A stretch of DNA of 64,000 bases from Mesorhabditis belari. Taxonomy: Eukaryota > Nematoda > Chromadorea > Rhabditida > Rhabditidae. The notes beneath the pieces are model-generated. The model did not search any database, had not been told where the DNA came from, and worked only from the letters and a program-made list of their open reading frames with translations. The stretch spans positions 863,413-927,412 of the forward strand of contig CAUEEP010000753.1 of NCBI GenBank assembly GCA_958450365.1, in the 5' to 3' direction. Positions 11,316-22,600 of the stretch are shown here, one piece after another (position 1 is the stretch's first letter; every line of letters starts with the position of its first letter). A program made the translations under genes and the position numbers.

Positions 11316-11619
11316 AATCAGCCACATCATTTATATTAGCTTTCAAAAACTCACCCTAATACTCCCGTTCAATGCGTGCGTATTCTTGCATATCAGAAGC
11401 ACAAGTGTTGCCGAGATTAGGGTGAAAATCGAGGAAATCACGTGCGAAGACAAAGCGGTGATGTATAGAGGATGAGAGATTAGGGAATAGTCGAAAGAGC
11501 AGTCCATAGCTGAAAAGTTTTCGTATGAAAAAATGTGGACAAATGTAGACGAAAAATATTGTTGTTCGTTTGGGGGATAATTGCATAGAAACGACCATAG
11601 AAAAGTGCGTTTCGGTAAG

Positions 11620-11834
11620 CAACTAGAGCAACTAGAGCAACTAGAGCAGCTAGAGCAACTAGAGCAGCTAGAGCAACTAGAGCAGCTAGAGCAACTAGAG
11701 CAACTAGAGCAACTAGAGCAACTAGAGCAACTAGGGCAACTAGAGCAGCTAGAGCAGCTAGGGCAACTAGGGCAGCTAGGGCAGCTAGGGCAGCTAGGGC
11801 AGCTAGGGCAGCTAGAGCAACTAGGGCAACTAGA
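11620..11834. repeat. 9-bp array AGAGCAACT / AGGGCAGCT
   Basis: About 24 units. CTAGAGCAA types dominate at the left and CTAGGGCAG types at the right, so it drifts directionally. Reading frames through it (LEQ or SCS repeats) are a consequence of the period. Confidence 0.95.
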
Positions 11835-12042
11835 TTCTGGTGTGTACTTTGTGTAATTTGTAAACAATCATCAATCCAGGTCAATTCAGGCCTGGAAACG
11901 GCAATGGGTTGAGTGTGGAGTTACTGCTGAGAAGGAGGACTTCCCAGATCTCCACCAAAAGAATTTTATACTATCAGCTTGGTTGGGATCTCAAAAGAGA
12001 CATTTACTCTTTGACAATAAGCAGACTGTTAATGCTTTAATG

Positions 12043-12440
12043 CCCGGCTACATCCCTTACAATCCCCAGCTACATCTTTACAATCCTCGGCTACATCCTT
12101 ACAATCCCCGGCTACATCCTTTACAATCCCCAGCCTGAGCCAAGAATTCTTCCAACACCCTCCTTATTCTCCAGACTTTCCCTTAGTATTAGCACTAGGT
12201 AGACCTGGCTTGGCTTAAGCTGAGCTCTGTCTTAGGCCTAGCTTAGCTTCTTTTAGCCTAAGTTGTGCTCTGTCTTAGGCCTGGCTTAGGCCCGACCTAG
12301 GCCTGTCTTAGGCCAAACCAAATGAAGCCTCCAGGACCAGGCTGGAGTCTCCAGGACTAGGCTGGAGCCTCCAGGACCAGGCTGGAGCCTCCAGGACCAG
12401 GATGGAGCCTCCAGGACCAGGCTGGAGCCTCCAGGACCTC
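12043..12440. repeat. Three adjacent arrays (22, ~10 and 20 bp)
   Basis: 12043-12131 holds four to five copies of GGCTACATCCTTACAATCCC. 12200-12310 holds diverged CTTAGGCCTGG units. 12318-12438 holds six copies of CTCCAGGACCAGGCTGGAGC, a near-palindromic unit. Confidence 0.85.
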
Positions 12441-13004
12441 CTCCAGGATCAAATGAAGCCTCAGAGTTAGACAAATCAAACGAGGCTTGATTTGGTTAAA
12501 CCTAGCCAGTTCACTCTAGTCTAAGCCAGGCCCAGTTCTGCTTTGACCTGACTTTTGTCAGTCAGAAAACTGAAATGCTTAAGATTTTGGTAGAACTTGA
12601 CAGGTTTAATAGTAAAGAACTATTAGACCAAAGAAAGGCTGCGTTTTCAAGCTTTGAGCTCAAAGTACACGAGAAGTACGATAGTGTTTACAGATTTCAG
12701 CAAATCTCTGAAACCCAGTAGCTTCGGGAAAACAAATTCTATCGGAGCTAAAAAGCCAAAAATAAAGTTCCCGAAACCCGTAAAATGCGGAAAAATCGTA
12801 AAAGAGAAATGTGATTTTCAGAAAAAAATTTTCCGGGAACTCATTTTTCTTGTATTTTCTGTCAGGCGGGGGCACAAATTGAGGAAATAATTTTTTTTTG
12901 TTTTTGGAGATAATTGCAAAGGTGAAATTCGTTTTCTAATAAAGTTGAGCTCGTTTTTGACTCATTTTGAATACTTTCTATACCTAAAAAGACTGCAAAG
13001 ATGA
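12441..13004. other. Non-coding stretch
   Basis: No gene recognised. Open frames on both strands at 12654-12890 are short and unlike any family known to me. Confidence 0.45.
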
Positions 13005-13162
13005 ATTATAAGAAATAAAGAATATAAGAAATAAAGAATATAAGAATATAAGAAATAAAGAATATAAGAAATTAAGAATATAAGAATATAAGAAATAAAG
13101 AATATAAGAATATAAGAAATTAAGAAATTAAGAATATAAGAAATAAAGAATATAAGACAAAG
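13005..13162. repeat. AT-rich array ATAAGAAATAAAGAAT
   Basis: About ten copies of an approximately 15-bp AAGAATATAAGAAAT unit. The same repeat resumes at about 13930-13965, after the retrotransposon fragment, so the fragment lies inside the array. Confidence 0.9.
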
Positions 13163-13921
13163 ATGCTCAAGAATCACCAGAGAACTCGGGCACACCTCTT
13201 CGACAGCACCGTCCTCCCAGCAGTCTGCTACGGGACAGAGACCTGGGCCACGACACAGACCACTGAACGAGCCCTGAGAACGACGCATCGAGTCCTTGAA
13301 AGGAACCTCCTCGAGTACAATAGGAAGACCCAGCTCCACCAAGACGCAGCTCGACCAAGACCCAGCTCCACCAAGACGCAGCTCGACCAAGACCCAGCTC
13401 CACCAAGACGCAGCTCGACCAAGACCCAGCTCCACCAAGACGCAGCTCGACCAAGACCCAGCTCCACCAAGACGCAGCTCGACCAAGACCCAGCTCCACC
13501 AAGACGCAGCTCGACCAAGACCCAGCTCCACCAAGACGCAGCTCGACCAAGACCTAAGAAGTACGGATATTGGCCAGCTCTCCGGACTCAGAGATCCAGT
13601 GGAAGTGATTGAGAGAAAAAGACTCAGATGGGCTGGCCACGTAGCCAGAACAACAGACGACAGATGGACGATACGGATCACAGAGTGGCTACCACGAGAC
13701 CAGAAGAGGCCCATCGGAAGACCGGCAACAAGGTGGAGCACAAGAGTGGCAGAGACGGTCAGAGAAAGGATGGCTAGAGTGCAACCACCACCAGCAAAAG
13801 CAAGTCGAAGACTTCGAACCAGGAACAAGATAGGAAACACTGAATGACACTAGCAAGGGATAGAGAAATGTGGAAGCAGGTTGTGATCTGCGCAAATAGG
13901 AACACCTGAATGCGAAGACAG
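13163..13921 (+). pseudogene. RTE-type non-LTR retrotransposon, 3' ORF fragment, frameshifted
   Basis: The 5' part reads AHLFDSTVLPAVCYGTETWA and ...RALRTTHRVLERNLLEYNRKTQ. After a 30-bp tandem array the reading continues in another frame with ...DLRSTDIGQLSGLRDP, RKRLRWAGHVARTTDDRW and EWLPRDQKRPIGRPATRWS. This is the conserved C-terminal end of nematode endonuclease-reverse transcriptase ORFs (YG-ETW, RWAGHV-R--D-RW, KRP-GRP--RW). The reverse transcriptase core and endonuclease are absent, so this is a 5'-truncated copy. The frame change across the array and the lack of a start make it non-functional. The 3' tail ends in a short A run at 13926. Confidence 0.85.
13328..13552. repeat. 30-bp minisatellite inside the retrotransposon ORF
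   Basis: About seven copies of CCAGCTCCACCAAGACGCAG followed by CTCGACCAAGAC, sitting between codons for ...RKTQ and LRSTD.... In related elements these flank each other closely. The unit resembles the ORF sequence at the array's left edge, so the array probably grew from the coding sequence itself. Confidence 0.9.
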
Positions 13922-14114
13922 ATCAAAAAAAATATATAAGAAATTAAGAATATAAGAAATAAGTTTTAAAATGAATTTGAAAATGTATAAAGTTGAAATC
14001 TTCAAACAGAAATCAGGAATTGTGGGCGAAAGTTGAATGGAAAATTTGGGGCAATGCGAAAGCCGATCTGGCTTACAAGAAGGTCGAGCACAGTTAAATT
14101 TTGATCAAACTCGA

Positions 14115-14278
14115 GCCTGCAAAGCCTACAAAGCCTACAAAGCCTGCAAAGCCTGCAAAGCCTACAAAACCTGCAACGCCTACAAAGCCTACAAAGCCTA
14201 CAAAGCCTACGAAGCCTACAAAGCCTACGAAGCCTGCAAAGCCTACAAAGCCTGCAAAGCCTGCAAAGCCTACAAAGC
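14115..14278. repeat. 9-bp array AAAGCCTAC / AAAGCCTGC
   Basis: About 18 units. It reads as a KPT/KPA or AYK/ACK peptide in the two open plus frames, which is an artefact of the period. Confidence 0.95.
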
Positions 14279-14636
14279 GAATTTCAATATCAGTTACTCA
14301 CTGTAACCATTAGAAAACTCTGGCGAAAGATTTAGCGAAAGCTTTCTTTCTCTCTAGTGTTTTTCTTACTAATTTTTATAGCATTGTCTCAGCATCGCTT
14401 ATCGTAATACTTGCAACAGTAGCGCCTTCTCTAATCGTAGATCTCTAATCGTAGAACCCCTTAACCGAATATTTTTTTAAAGGGAGGGGGTAACAATCGT
14501 GGCCTATTCTCAATAAAAACTAAAAATTAACAATTAAAAATTTTGACATCAAAGCCAATGTTTCAAGAGGGGAAAGAAGAGATCCACAACCGATTACGTT
14601 GTTTTTTCAAGTAGCGACGATAAATGTTTCGGGCTA

Positions 14637-15086
14637 AACGAAGCTAAACAAAGCTAAACGAAGCTAAACAAAGCTAAACGAAGCTAAACAAAGCTCGAAG
14701 CTAAACAAAGCTAAACAAAGCTCGAAGCTAAACAAAGCTAAACGAAGCTAAACAAAGCTAAACGAAGCTAAACAAAGCTAAACAAAGCTAAACGAAGCTA
14801 AACGAAGCTAAACAAAGCTAAACGAAGCTAAACAAAGCTAAACGAAGCTAAACAAAGCTAAACGAAGCTAAACAAAGCTAAACAAAGCTAAACAAAGCTA
14901 AACGAAGCTAAACGAAGCTAAACAAAGCTAAACGAAGCTAAACAAAGCTAAACGAAGCTAAACAAAGCTAAACAAAGCTAAACGAAGCTAAACAAAGCTA
15001 AACGAAGCTAAACAAAGCTAAACGAAGCTAAACAAAGCTCGAAGCTAAACAAAGCTAAACGAAGCTAAACAAAGCTAAACGAAGCT
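14637..15086. repeat. 20-bp array AAACGAAGCTAAACAAAGCT
   Basis: Alternating 10-bp half units AAACGAAGCT and AAACAAAGCT, over 40 half units, with four CTCGAAGCT deletion variants at 14693-14728 and 15038. Confidence 0.95.
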
Positions 15087-15765
15087 TCTGCAACATTTCA
15101 ACGCGTTTGCGCTTTTTGATTCTACTAATCTTCTTTTTGCTTGCTCTAATCCTTTAAATCTTAAAACTCAAAACTCAAAACTCAAAACCTCCATCCGCTG
15201 CTTCTCTCTTTTGTTTTCGATCGTTTGCTTTCCTATTTTGCTGCGTTTCTTTCGTTGACTCATTTTTGGGTATCTGAAAAAAAGAAACAATTATTATGAC
15301 ATGAAAATGATAAAGTAAGCTCGTAAAAAGAAGAAAAATGAACTGAAAATAAAAAATTCGTTGCAAGCGTTCTTTAAGTCGTTTTTTCCCCCAGGGGAAG
15401 GGTTACGGTATTATCCACGTTTTAGCGCGCAGAAAGTCGTCAAACGTCATTTTTGTCTTAATGTCTCTTTTGTCTTGTTATAACTTTTTTATGAGTTGAC
15501 CAATTAATACGATTTTGGTCTCAAAATGACCGCAGACAACATTTTGATAAAGGCTACTCCCTGGGATTCCCTAATTTTTTTGTTATCATCGAGTAGTGGA
15601 GGGCTAAATGCAGGTGAGTTTAGCCGTTTCTGTGTAAAATGACCGATTTTTTTGATAAAATGCGATTTTAAAAAAAACCTACAAGACGGATTTTTTCACC
15701 ATTGAATTCAGCACATTTTTCTGCGTCAAATGACTATTCAAACGTAAAAATCCTATAGAAAACGC
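15087..15765. other. Non-coding stretch
   Basis: AT-rich, with a triple CAAAACTCAAAACTCAAAA run at 15165-15185. No exon recognised. Confidence 0.5.
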
Positions 15766-16281
15766 ACTATGGAGCAGCGTGTTTCTGTTGCTGTTGCACT
15801 ATGGAGCAGCGTGTTTCTGTTGCTGTTGCACTATGGAGCAGCGTGTTTCTGTTGCTGTTGCACTATGGAGCAGCGTGTTTCTGTTGCTGTTGCACTATGG
15901 AGCAGCGTGTTTCTGTTGCTGTTGCACTATGGAGCAGCGTGTTTCTGTTGCTGTTGCACTATGGAGCAGCGTATTTCTGTTGCTGTTGCACTATGGAGCA
16001 GCGTGTTTCTGTTGTTGCACTGTGGAGCAGCGTGTTTCTGTTGTTGCACTATGGAGCAGCGTGTTTCTGTTGTTGCACTGTGGAGCAGCGTGTTCTGTTG
16101 TTGCACTATGGAGCAGCGTGTTTCTGTTGCTATTGCTGTTGAGTCGCGTATTTCTGTTGCTGTTGCACTATCGAGCAGTGTGTTTCTGTTGTTGCACTAT
16201 GGAGCAGCGTGTTTCTGTTGCTGTTGCACTGTTGAGTCGCGTATTTCTGTTGCTGTTGCACTGTAGAGCTGCGTGTTTCTG
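15766..16281. repeat. 30-bp minisatellite, shortening to 27 bp
   Basis: CACTATGGAGCAGCGTGTTT followed by CTGTTGCTGTTG repeats. From about 16003 units lose one TGC codon (27 bp). Units from 16130 carry GAGTCGCGTATTTCT. All three plus frames are open, so no coding inference is drawn. Confidence 0.95.
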
Positions 16282-16674
16282 TTGTGTGTCTTCTAAAATG
16301 TGCGCTTTAGGATTGCGGTGATCACAAAGCCATACATTTTGGAAAAGCTTCCTGAAATGTCGTTTTGTGGCTTGAACGTACTTTTTCAAACATTTATTCA
16401 TCAAAAACTTTGAAGTATACACACAATGGACCCGTTTTTATTCACAAAAGGCAATGCTGGAAAATTTGTGTCGAGAGATTACAGAAAAAATAGGCAAATT
16501 ACAGAAAAAATAGGCAGATTACAGAAAAAAAATAGACAATATACAAAAAGAAATTGCAAAAATTTGACTTTACAAAGATGAGATTTGCTAAAAGATGAGA
16601 TTTGCTAAAAAAAATTGATCAGGGTACTTGTAATGACTTTGTGCATGCAATTCAGTGCATCAGTTGGCGTGCTT
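16282..16674 (-). other. Downstream flank / 3' UTR of the TAK1-like gene
   Basis: Immediately downstream of the kinase stop codon. On the minus strand AATAAA occurs at 16437-16442, about 230 bp past the stop, a plausible poly(A) signal. A 19-20-bp ATTACAGAAAAAATAGGCAA repeat lies at 16480-16540. Confidence 0.5.
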
Positions 16675-19600
16675 TTACAAGAAACTCTCCTCGATCCCGT
16701 TCAGCTTGTTGATCGCTTGATCGTAGACGGCTTTTAGGTGATCCTGGGATGATTTTTAAATAGATATTTAGATATATATGTCGTAACCGCTTACGAAATT
16801 CAGCCACTAACGAATGAGGGTATTTCCGGGCATCCAATCAAAAAGTCATCCACATAAAAAATGTTCATAATACATATATTTTATAATAAATTTTTGAAAT
16901 TAGCTCATTTGGTTCAGTAGAAAATTTTTTTTGAGCCCCCAAAGTTTAGGTTCAAAGATGGGGATCTTTAAAATGGCTATAAAAAATTTTCTACTCAACC
17001 AAAAAACTTGCTTAATAGCTCATTTTGTAGCCAATTTAATGTAGTTTCTTAAAGTAAAGCTACATTGAACATTTGTTTTTCAAAGCTAGGAGAAAGAGGG
17101 TGAGGAACGACTTCAGTTGAACTCGGTCGCTGTTTTCACATTTGAGAATTGCCCTGAATTTGTTCCTCGCCCTCTTTCTCCTACTTTCAACGAAAAATTG
17201 TTTTAGATGGCTTTACTTTAAGAAACTACATCAAATTGGCTACAAAATGAGCTATTAGGCAAGTTTTTTGGTTGAGTAGAAAATTTTTTATAGCCATTTT
17301 TGAACCTAAACTTTGGGGGCTCAAAAAAAATTTTCTACTGAACCAAATGAGCTAATTTCAAAAATTTATTATAAAATATATGTATTATGAACATTTTTAT
17401 GTGGATGACTTTTTGATTGGATGCCCGGAAATACCCTCATTCGTTAGTGGCTGAATTTCGTAAGCGGCTACGAAATATAGCTAGATATTATATGCTAATT
17501 TAGATATTATATACTATTTTAAATATTATTTACTAATTTAGATCTATATCTAGATATTTCTTGTGCAACTCACCCTTTTTGCGATTTTCTTTTTCAACTC
17601 CAACCGCTTTGTCACTTCGAAGAGACGCTGATGTCTAAAGTGCTTTGCTTGCTTTGTGCTTTGCTCTTTGATCAAGTGCTTTATGCGTGCCAGAAACGTT
17701 AACCCTCTGGCAGATATGTTTTATTTCGTTCTTTGCTGTGTGCTTTGTGCTCGAAATCGTAAACAACCCCTTTCTAGTGCACTGAATAATGAAAATCACT
17801 CACTTTTGTGCAGTGGCTTCTTGTAAGATATTCGAGTAATCCAACCATTCCCTGCACATCGCCAAATGCTCGTTGTACGATTGCTCGGAGCTCTCGTCGT
17901 CAAGGATTTGACTGGGTGGCTGAAAAATAAGTTTAGGCTTTAGTTTAGGCTTTAGTTTAGTTAGGACTTTAGTTTATTTAGGACTTTAGTTTATTTAGGA
18001 CTTTAGTTATCCAGGGTCACGCTACGGTAGCTTAAATCATATTAAGTACGGGGCTCCTGAGCTAGGACGGGGCTCCTGAGCTCCTACGGGGACTCCTGAG
18101 CTCCTACCGGGACTCCTGAGCTCCTACCGGGACTCCTGAGCTCCTATGGGGACTCCTGAGCTCCTACGGGGAATCCTGAGCTCCTACGGGGACTCCTGAG
18201 CTCCTACCGGGACTCCTGAGCTCCTACCGGGACTCCTGAGCTCCTACGGGGAATCCTGAGCTCCCACGGGGACTCCTGAGCTCCTACCGGGACTCCTGAG
18301 CTCCTACGGGAGACTCCTAAGCTCCTACGGGGACTCCTGAGCTCCTACCGGGAATCCTGAGCTCCTACGGGGACTCCTGAGCTCCTACCGGGAATCCTGA
18401 GCTCCTACGGGGACTCCTGAGCTCCTACCGGGACTCCTGAGCTCCTACTGGGACTCCTGACTTTCCAGCTCTAGAGTTAGATGCTAAAGATTATCCAGAC
18501 CAGGGTAAAGGCCAGTCAGCTGGGTTGATGCACCCGTAGTCTTCAGAAATGCTACAATGCGCGCTTAGGTATCAAAAAATAGCTGAAATTCAGGGCTATT
18601 TTTTGATACCTAAGCGCGCATTGTAGCATAAACCAGTGTCGAGAAAAACTCGTTCAAAGCTAGACTACGCAACACTCCGCACCGTCGTTATGGGGGGCGG
18701 GGTACTATTACAGTATTTACGGTATGTATTATCAACTACAGTGCTTCCTTTGCCTAGTACAGGCTCTAGATCTAGCTCTTAAGATCTAGCTCTTAAGGCC
18801 TGTTCTGAACGCAGCCTGTTTGGATAATAGTTTATAAACTAGTTCTCCAGTACTATTGTAGTTCTCCAGTACTATTGTAGTTCTTCAATACTATTGTAGT
18901 TCCCCAGTACTATTGTAGTTCTCCAGTACTATTGTAACCCCACGCTTCATCTAACAAACCTTTAAATTCGCCGGGATCCTCGCTAACAACTCTTCTGCAT
19001 TTGAAACACTTGGTGATGAGGTGTTATGACTGAAATTGTTCTATTACGATAATCCCATTTCACTCACTTCATCGTCGGTGTGTTTGTGGACGAACGAGAA
19101 ACCAAAGCCCCGGCATCTCTAGGCGTGAAATGGGAATTCTCGACTACAGAGCTCGTCATCTCGTTCGTCGTGCTTGGGGTAGAGGCCTAGAAAGTAAATA
19201 TTGTAAAAAGTATGGTTGATAAAAGAGATTCACTACGATAAACCAGTGAATCAGCTTAAGATATTCAGCTAAAAACCACTCACCGGTGTATTCGTGTTCA
19301 CCAAAGTCACCTCATCAGATCTGGTTCGGCGATGGCCTTGCACTCGACCCGTAGATAAGCGCTCTTTTCGTTGGCCGACCTGAAAATAAATCGATTATGA
19401 TACAAAACAAATATAAATCGATTATGATACATGTTAACACGATTATTTACGCATTTACCTACTACAACACTGCTGTTATAGTAGCTCCCACTAAGTGTTG
19501 TACTAGCTCTGCTGTTGTACTAGCTCTGCTGTTGTACTAGCTCTGCTGTTGTACTAGCTCCCACTAAGTGTTGTACTAGCTCTGCTGTTGTACTAGCTCT

Positions 19601-22600
19601 GCTGTTGTACTAGCTCCCACTAAGTGTTGTACTAGCTCTGCTGTTGTACTAGCTCTGCTGTTGTACTAGCTCTGCTGTTGTACTAGCTCTGCTGTTGTAC
19701 TAGCTCCCACTAAGTGTTGTACTAGCTCTGCTGTTGTACTAGCTCCCACTCACCCGTTGCGGATCGGCCGACAAAAAGTGCTTATCCTTGAGTGGTTCAT
19801 GGCCGTGCGGGTAGACCTGGAAGCAAAATGATAGTAAAATTGAATAATGCAAAATAAAATCCAATAATACAAAATAAAATCCAATAATGCTTAAAAGAAA
19901 ACACCCTTATCAATACGCTCAACGTTAACAGCTTTAATTGAAGTGAAGGAATTGATTAGAGAGATTTCTGGAGAGATTTCTAGAGATTTCTAGAGAGACT
20001 TCTGGAGAGAGCTCAATGTCAATGAGAGCTCAAACGACCTGCGAGCTGTCTCCATTAATATTGAACACTGTATTTCTAACTGTTTACTGTGTTGCATAGC
20101 TAGTAAGCCTACTTTTAAAGGTTTAAGTTTAAGGCAAGTATTAGCTACTGCTACTACTTGCTTTAAACTTCACACTGTACCCGTGCCAAACTGGTTGTTA
20201 TCACCAGAACCAATAGGCTGAATGCTAAAATTTCAGAAATTTTGTCAGTTTTCTTGGCATTCCAGTGGTTACGTCGATGCAAATCCAGGCAAAAAAAACA
20301 AAAAAAATTGCATGGCGGAATTGAACCCGTGGGCAAAAGTAGCATCGACCTTTCACAGACCTAAGCCTTTATCCACTACGCCACGAGCTCATCTCTGGGC
20401 AGCAACGAGAGAAGCCTTATAAAGGGATCAGTTTTGAATCCCGGTTTTGCATTTCAGATTTTTTGTTTTTCCGGCGTTTCCGTGGCTATTAGCGGCTAAT
20501 TTTTGTGGCGTTTTGTTCGCCATTTCCGATTCTATCTTATGCACTGTGTTTCCAGTCGATTCCGAACTTTGAGCTGAGACTAGCTATTCATGGCTTCAGG
20601 CTCAGCTTCAGGCTCAGCTTCAGGCTCAGCTACAGGCTCAGCTTCAGGCTCAGCTTCAGGCTCAGCTACAGGCTCAGCTTCAGGCTCAGCTACAGGCTCA
20701 GCTTCAGGCTCAGCTACAGGCTCAGCATTCAGGCTCAGCTATTCATGGCTCAGCTATTCATGGCTCAGCTATTCATGGCTCAGCTATTCATGGCTCAGCT
20801 ATTCATGGCTCAGCTACATGGCTCAGCTATTCATGGCTCAGCTTCAGGCTCATCTATTCATGGCTCAGCTATTCATGGCTCAGCTATTCATGGCTCAGCT
20901 ATTCATGGCTCAGCTATTCATGGCTCAGCTATTCATGGCTCAGCTATTCATGGCTCAGCTATTCATGGCTTCAAAACTTAGCTTACAGATCCTAGGGACA
21001 GCTAATGCCAATTTCCCATAGTGGCACTGTATCTTAGTTCCAACCCACTTTGCACATAATCTTCGAGAACTCGAGCACACTTTCCATATTCGGACGATCC
21101 TCCGGTTTATGCGCCCAGCACCTGAAAAGCATGGAAATTTGAAAAATCTAAGGAAAACATCGTGAAAATTTATTTAGATATAGAAAACTTATCGATTTTA
21201 AAGCTTACAAACTTTTCCTTACAGCTACAAACTTTTCCTTAGAGCTTACAAACGCAAATCAAAGTTGTGCAAGTATTGCACAACTTTAGGTAACTAGTTG
21301 AGATAAATTTTTGAAGAAATTATATTATATTATATTATATTATATTATATTATATTATATTATATTATATTATATTATAAGAAAATATTCCATATTTAGA
21401 TCTATTTTGTTATCTATTTTAACTTTTAACTTTAACTTTGATCTGATTGCTTTTGCTTGCTTGCTGGCTTTTGCTTGCTGGCTTTTGCTGGCTTTTGCTT
21501 GCTTTTGCTGGCTTTTGCTTGCTGGCTTTTGCTGGCTTTTGCTTGCTGGCTTTTGCTGGCTTTTGCTTGCTGGCTTTTGCTGGCTTTTGCTTGCTTTTGC
21601 TGGCTTTTGCTTGCTTTTGCTGGCTTTTGCTTGCTTTTGCTGGCTTTTGCTTGCTTGCTGGCTTTTGCTTGCTTTTGCTGGCTTTTGCTTGCTGGCTTTT
21701 GCTGGCTTTTGCTTGCTGGCTTTTGCTTGCTTTTGCTGGCTTTTGCTTGCTTTTGCTGGCTTTTGCTTGCTGGCTTTTGCTGGCTTTTGCTTGCTTTTGC
21801 TGGCTTTTGCTTGCTTTTGCTGGCTTTTGCTTGCTGGCTTTTGCTGGCTTTTGCTGGCTTTTGCTTGCTTGCTTTTGCTTGCTTTTGCTGGCTTTTGCTT
21901 TTGCTTGCTTGCTTTTGCTTGCAAAAACTTGCTTTTGCACGAATGTCCTCAAAATCCAGTGGCATTTCAAGTCTTGTGGCCGGTGTCCTTGATGAACGTT
22001 CCAGAGAAGAGTGATCTTTTCGACACGACCGTATGGACTTCTGAAAAAAGGTAAGAATTAGATAAATCTTTCTGATAAATGATTGGGCACAATATCCTGA
22101 AGTAGCTGAATATCTGTTTAAAAGAATCTATCTGAATAAGATCTAAGAGTGACCTAGGGTTGGCTGTCAGGGTCAGATCAGAGGTATAGCCGGACTCGAA
22201 TAGGACTTGACCAAGAGCTTGACCAAGAGCTTGAGCAGGAGCTTGACCAAGATCTTCTAAAAACCATGGTAACCTTGGTGGGATTTGAATAAACAGAAAA
22301 TCCCTGCTAGAATCCGTTTCTGATCCGGGCCTGTAAGCCAAGTCAAATTAGTCTTGGCAGGTGGACTAGCTTCAGATTCAGATTCAGTTATAGACTAGAT
22401 TCAGATATAGATCAGATTCAGATATAGATCAGTTTCAGTTATAGATCAGATTCAGATCTATTTTTACCTTCTAGCGATCATTTGCCACAAGATGATTGCC
22501 ATACTGTAAACATCACAAGCTGGACCGTAAGAACGACCTTGAAATACCTGAAAGAACAAGCGAACTGACCGGGATTACGTAAATATGTGAATATTTAGTT

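Noticed and set aside
11343..11884. LEQ, SCS and ALAA repeat proteins on both strands
   Set aside because: 9-bp array; same reasoning, with no splice or start context.
12200..12310. TTAGGC-containing units as telomere remnant
   Set aside because: The motif is part of a CTTAGGCCTGG repeat, not contiguous hexamers.
12962..13840. 292-codon minus-strand frame
   Set aside because: Antisense of the RTE fragment and its array.
15769..16321. Cys/Leu-rich or AVALWSSVFLLL-type proteins, 113-180 codons
   Set aside because: Three overlapping frames through a 30-bp array; no codon bias or conserved end.
17930..18005. Interstitial telomere (TTAGGC) repeat
   Set aside because: Only TTTAGGCTTTAGTTTAGGC-like units. 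The nematode hexamer is not tandem here.
21370..22054. Long open frames (up to 247 codons) on both strands through the GCTTTTGC array
   Set aside because: All frames of a stop-free repeat are open. The peptides are pure periodicity and lie in a kinase intron.
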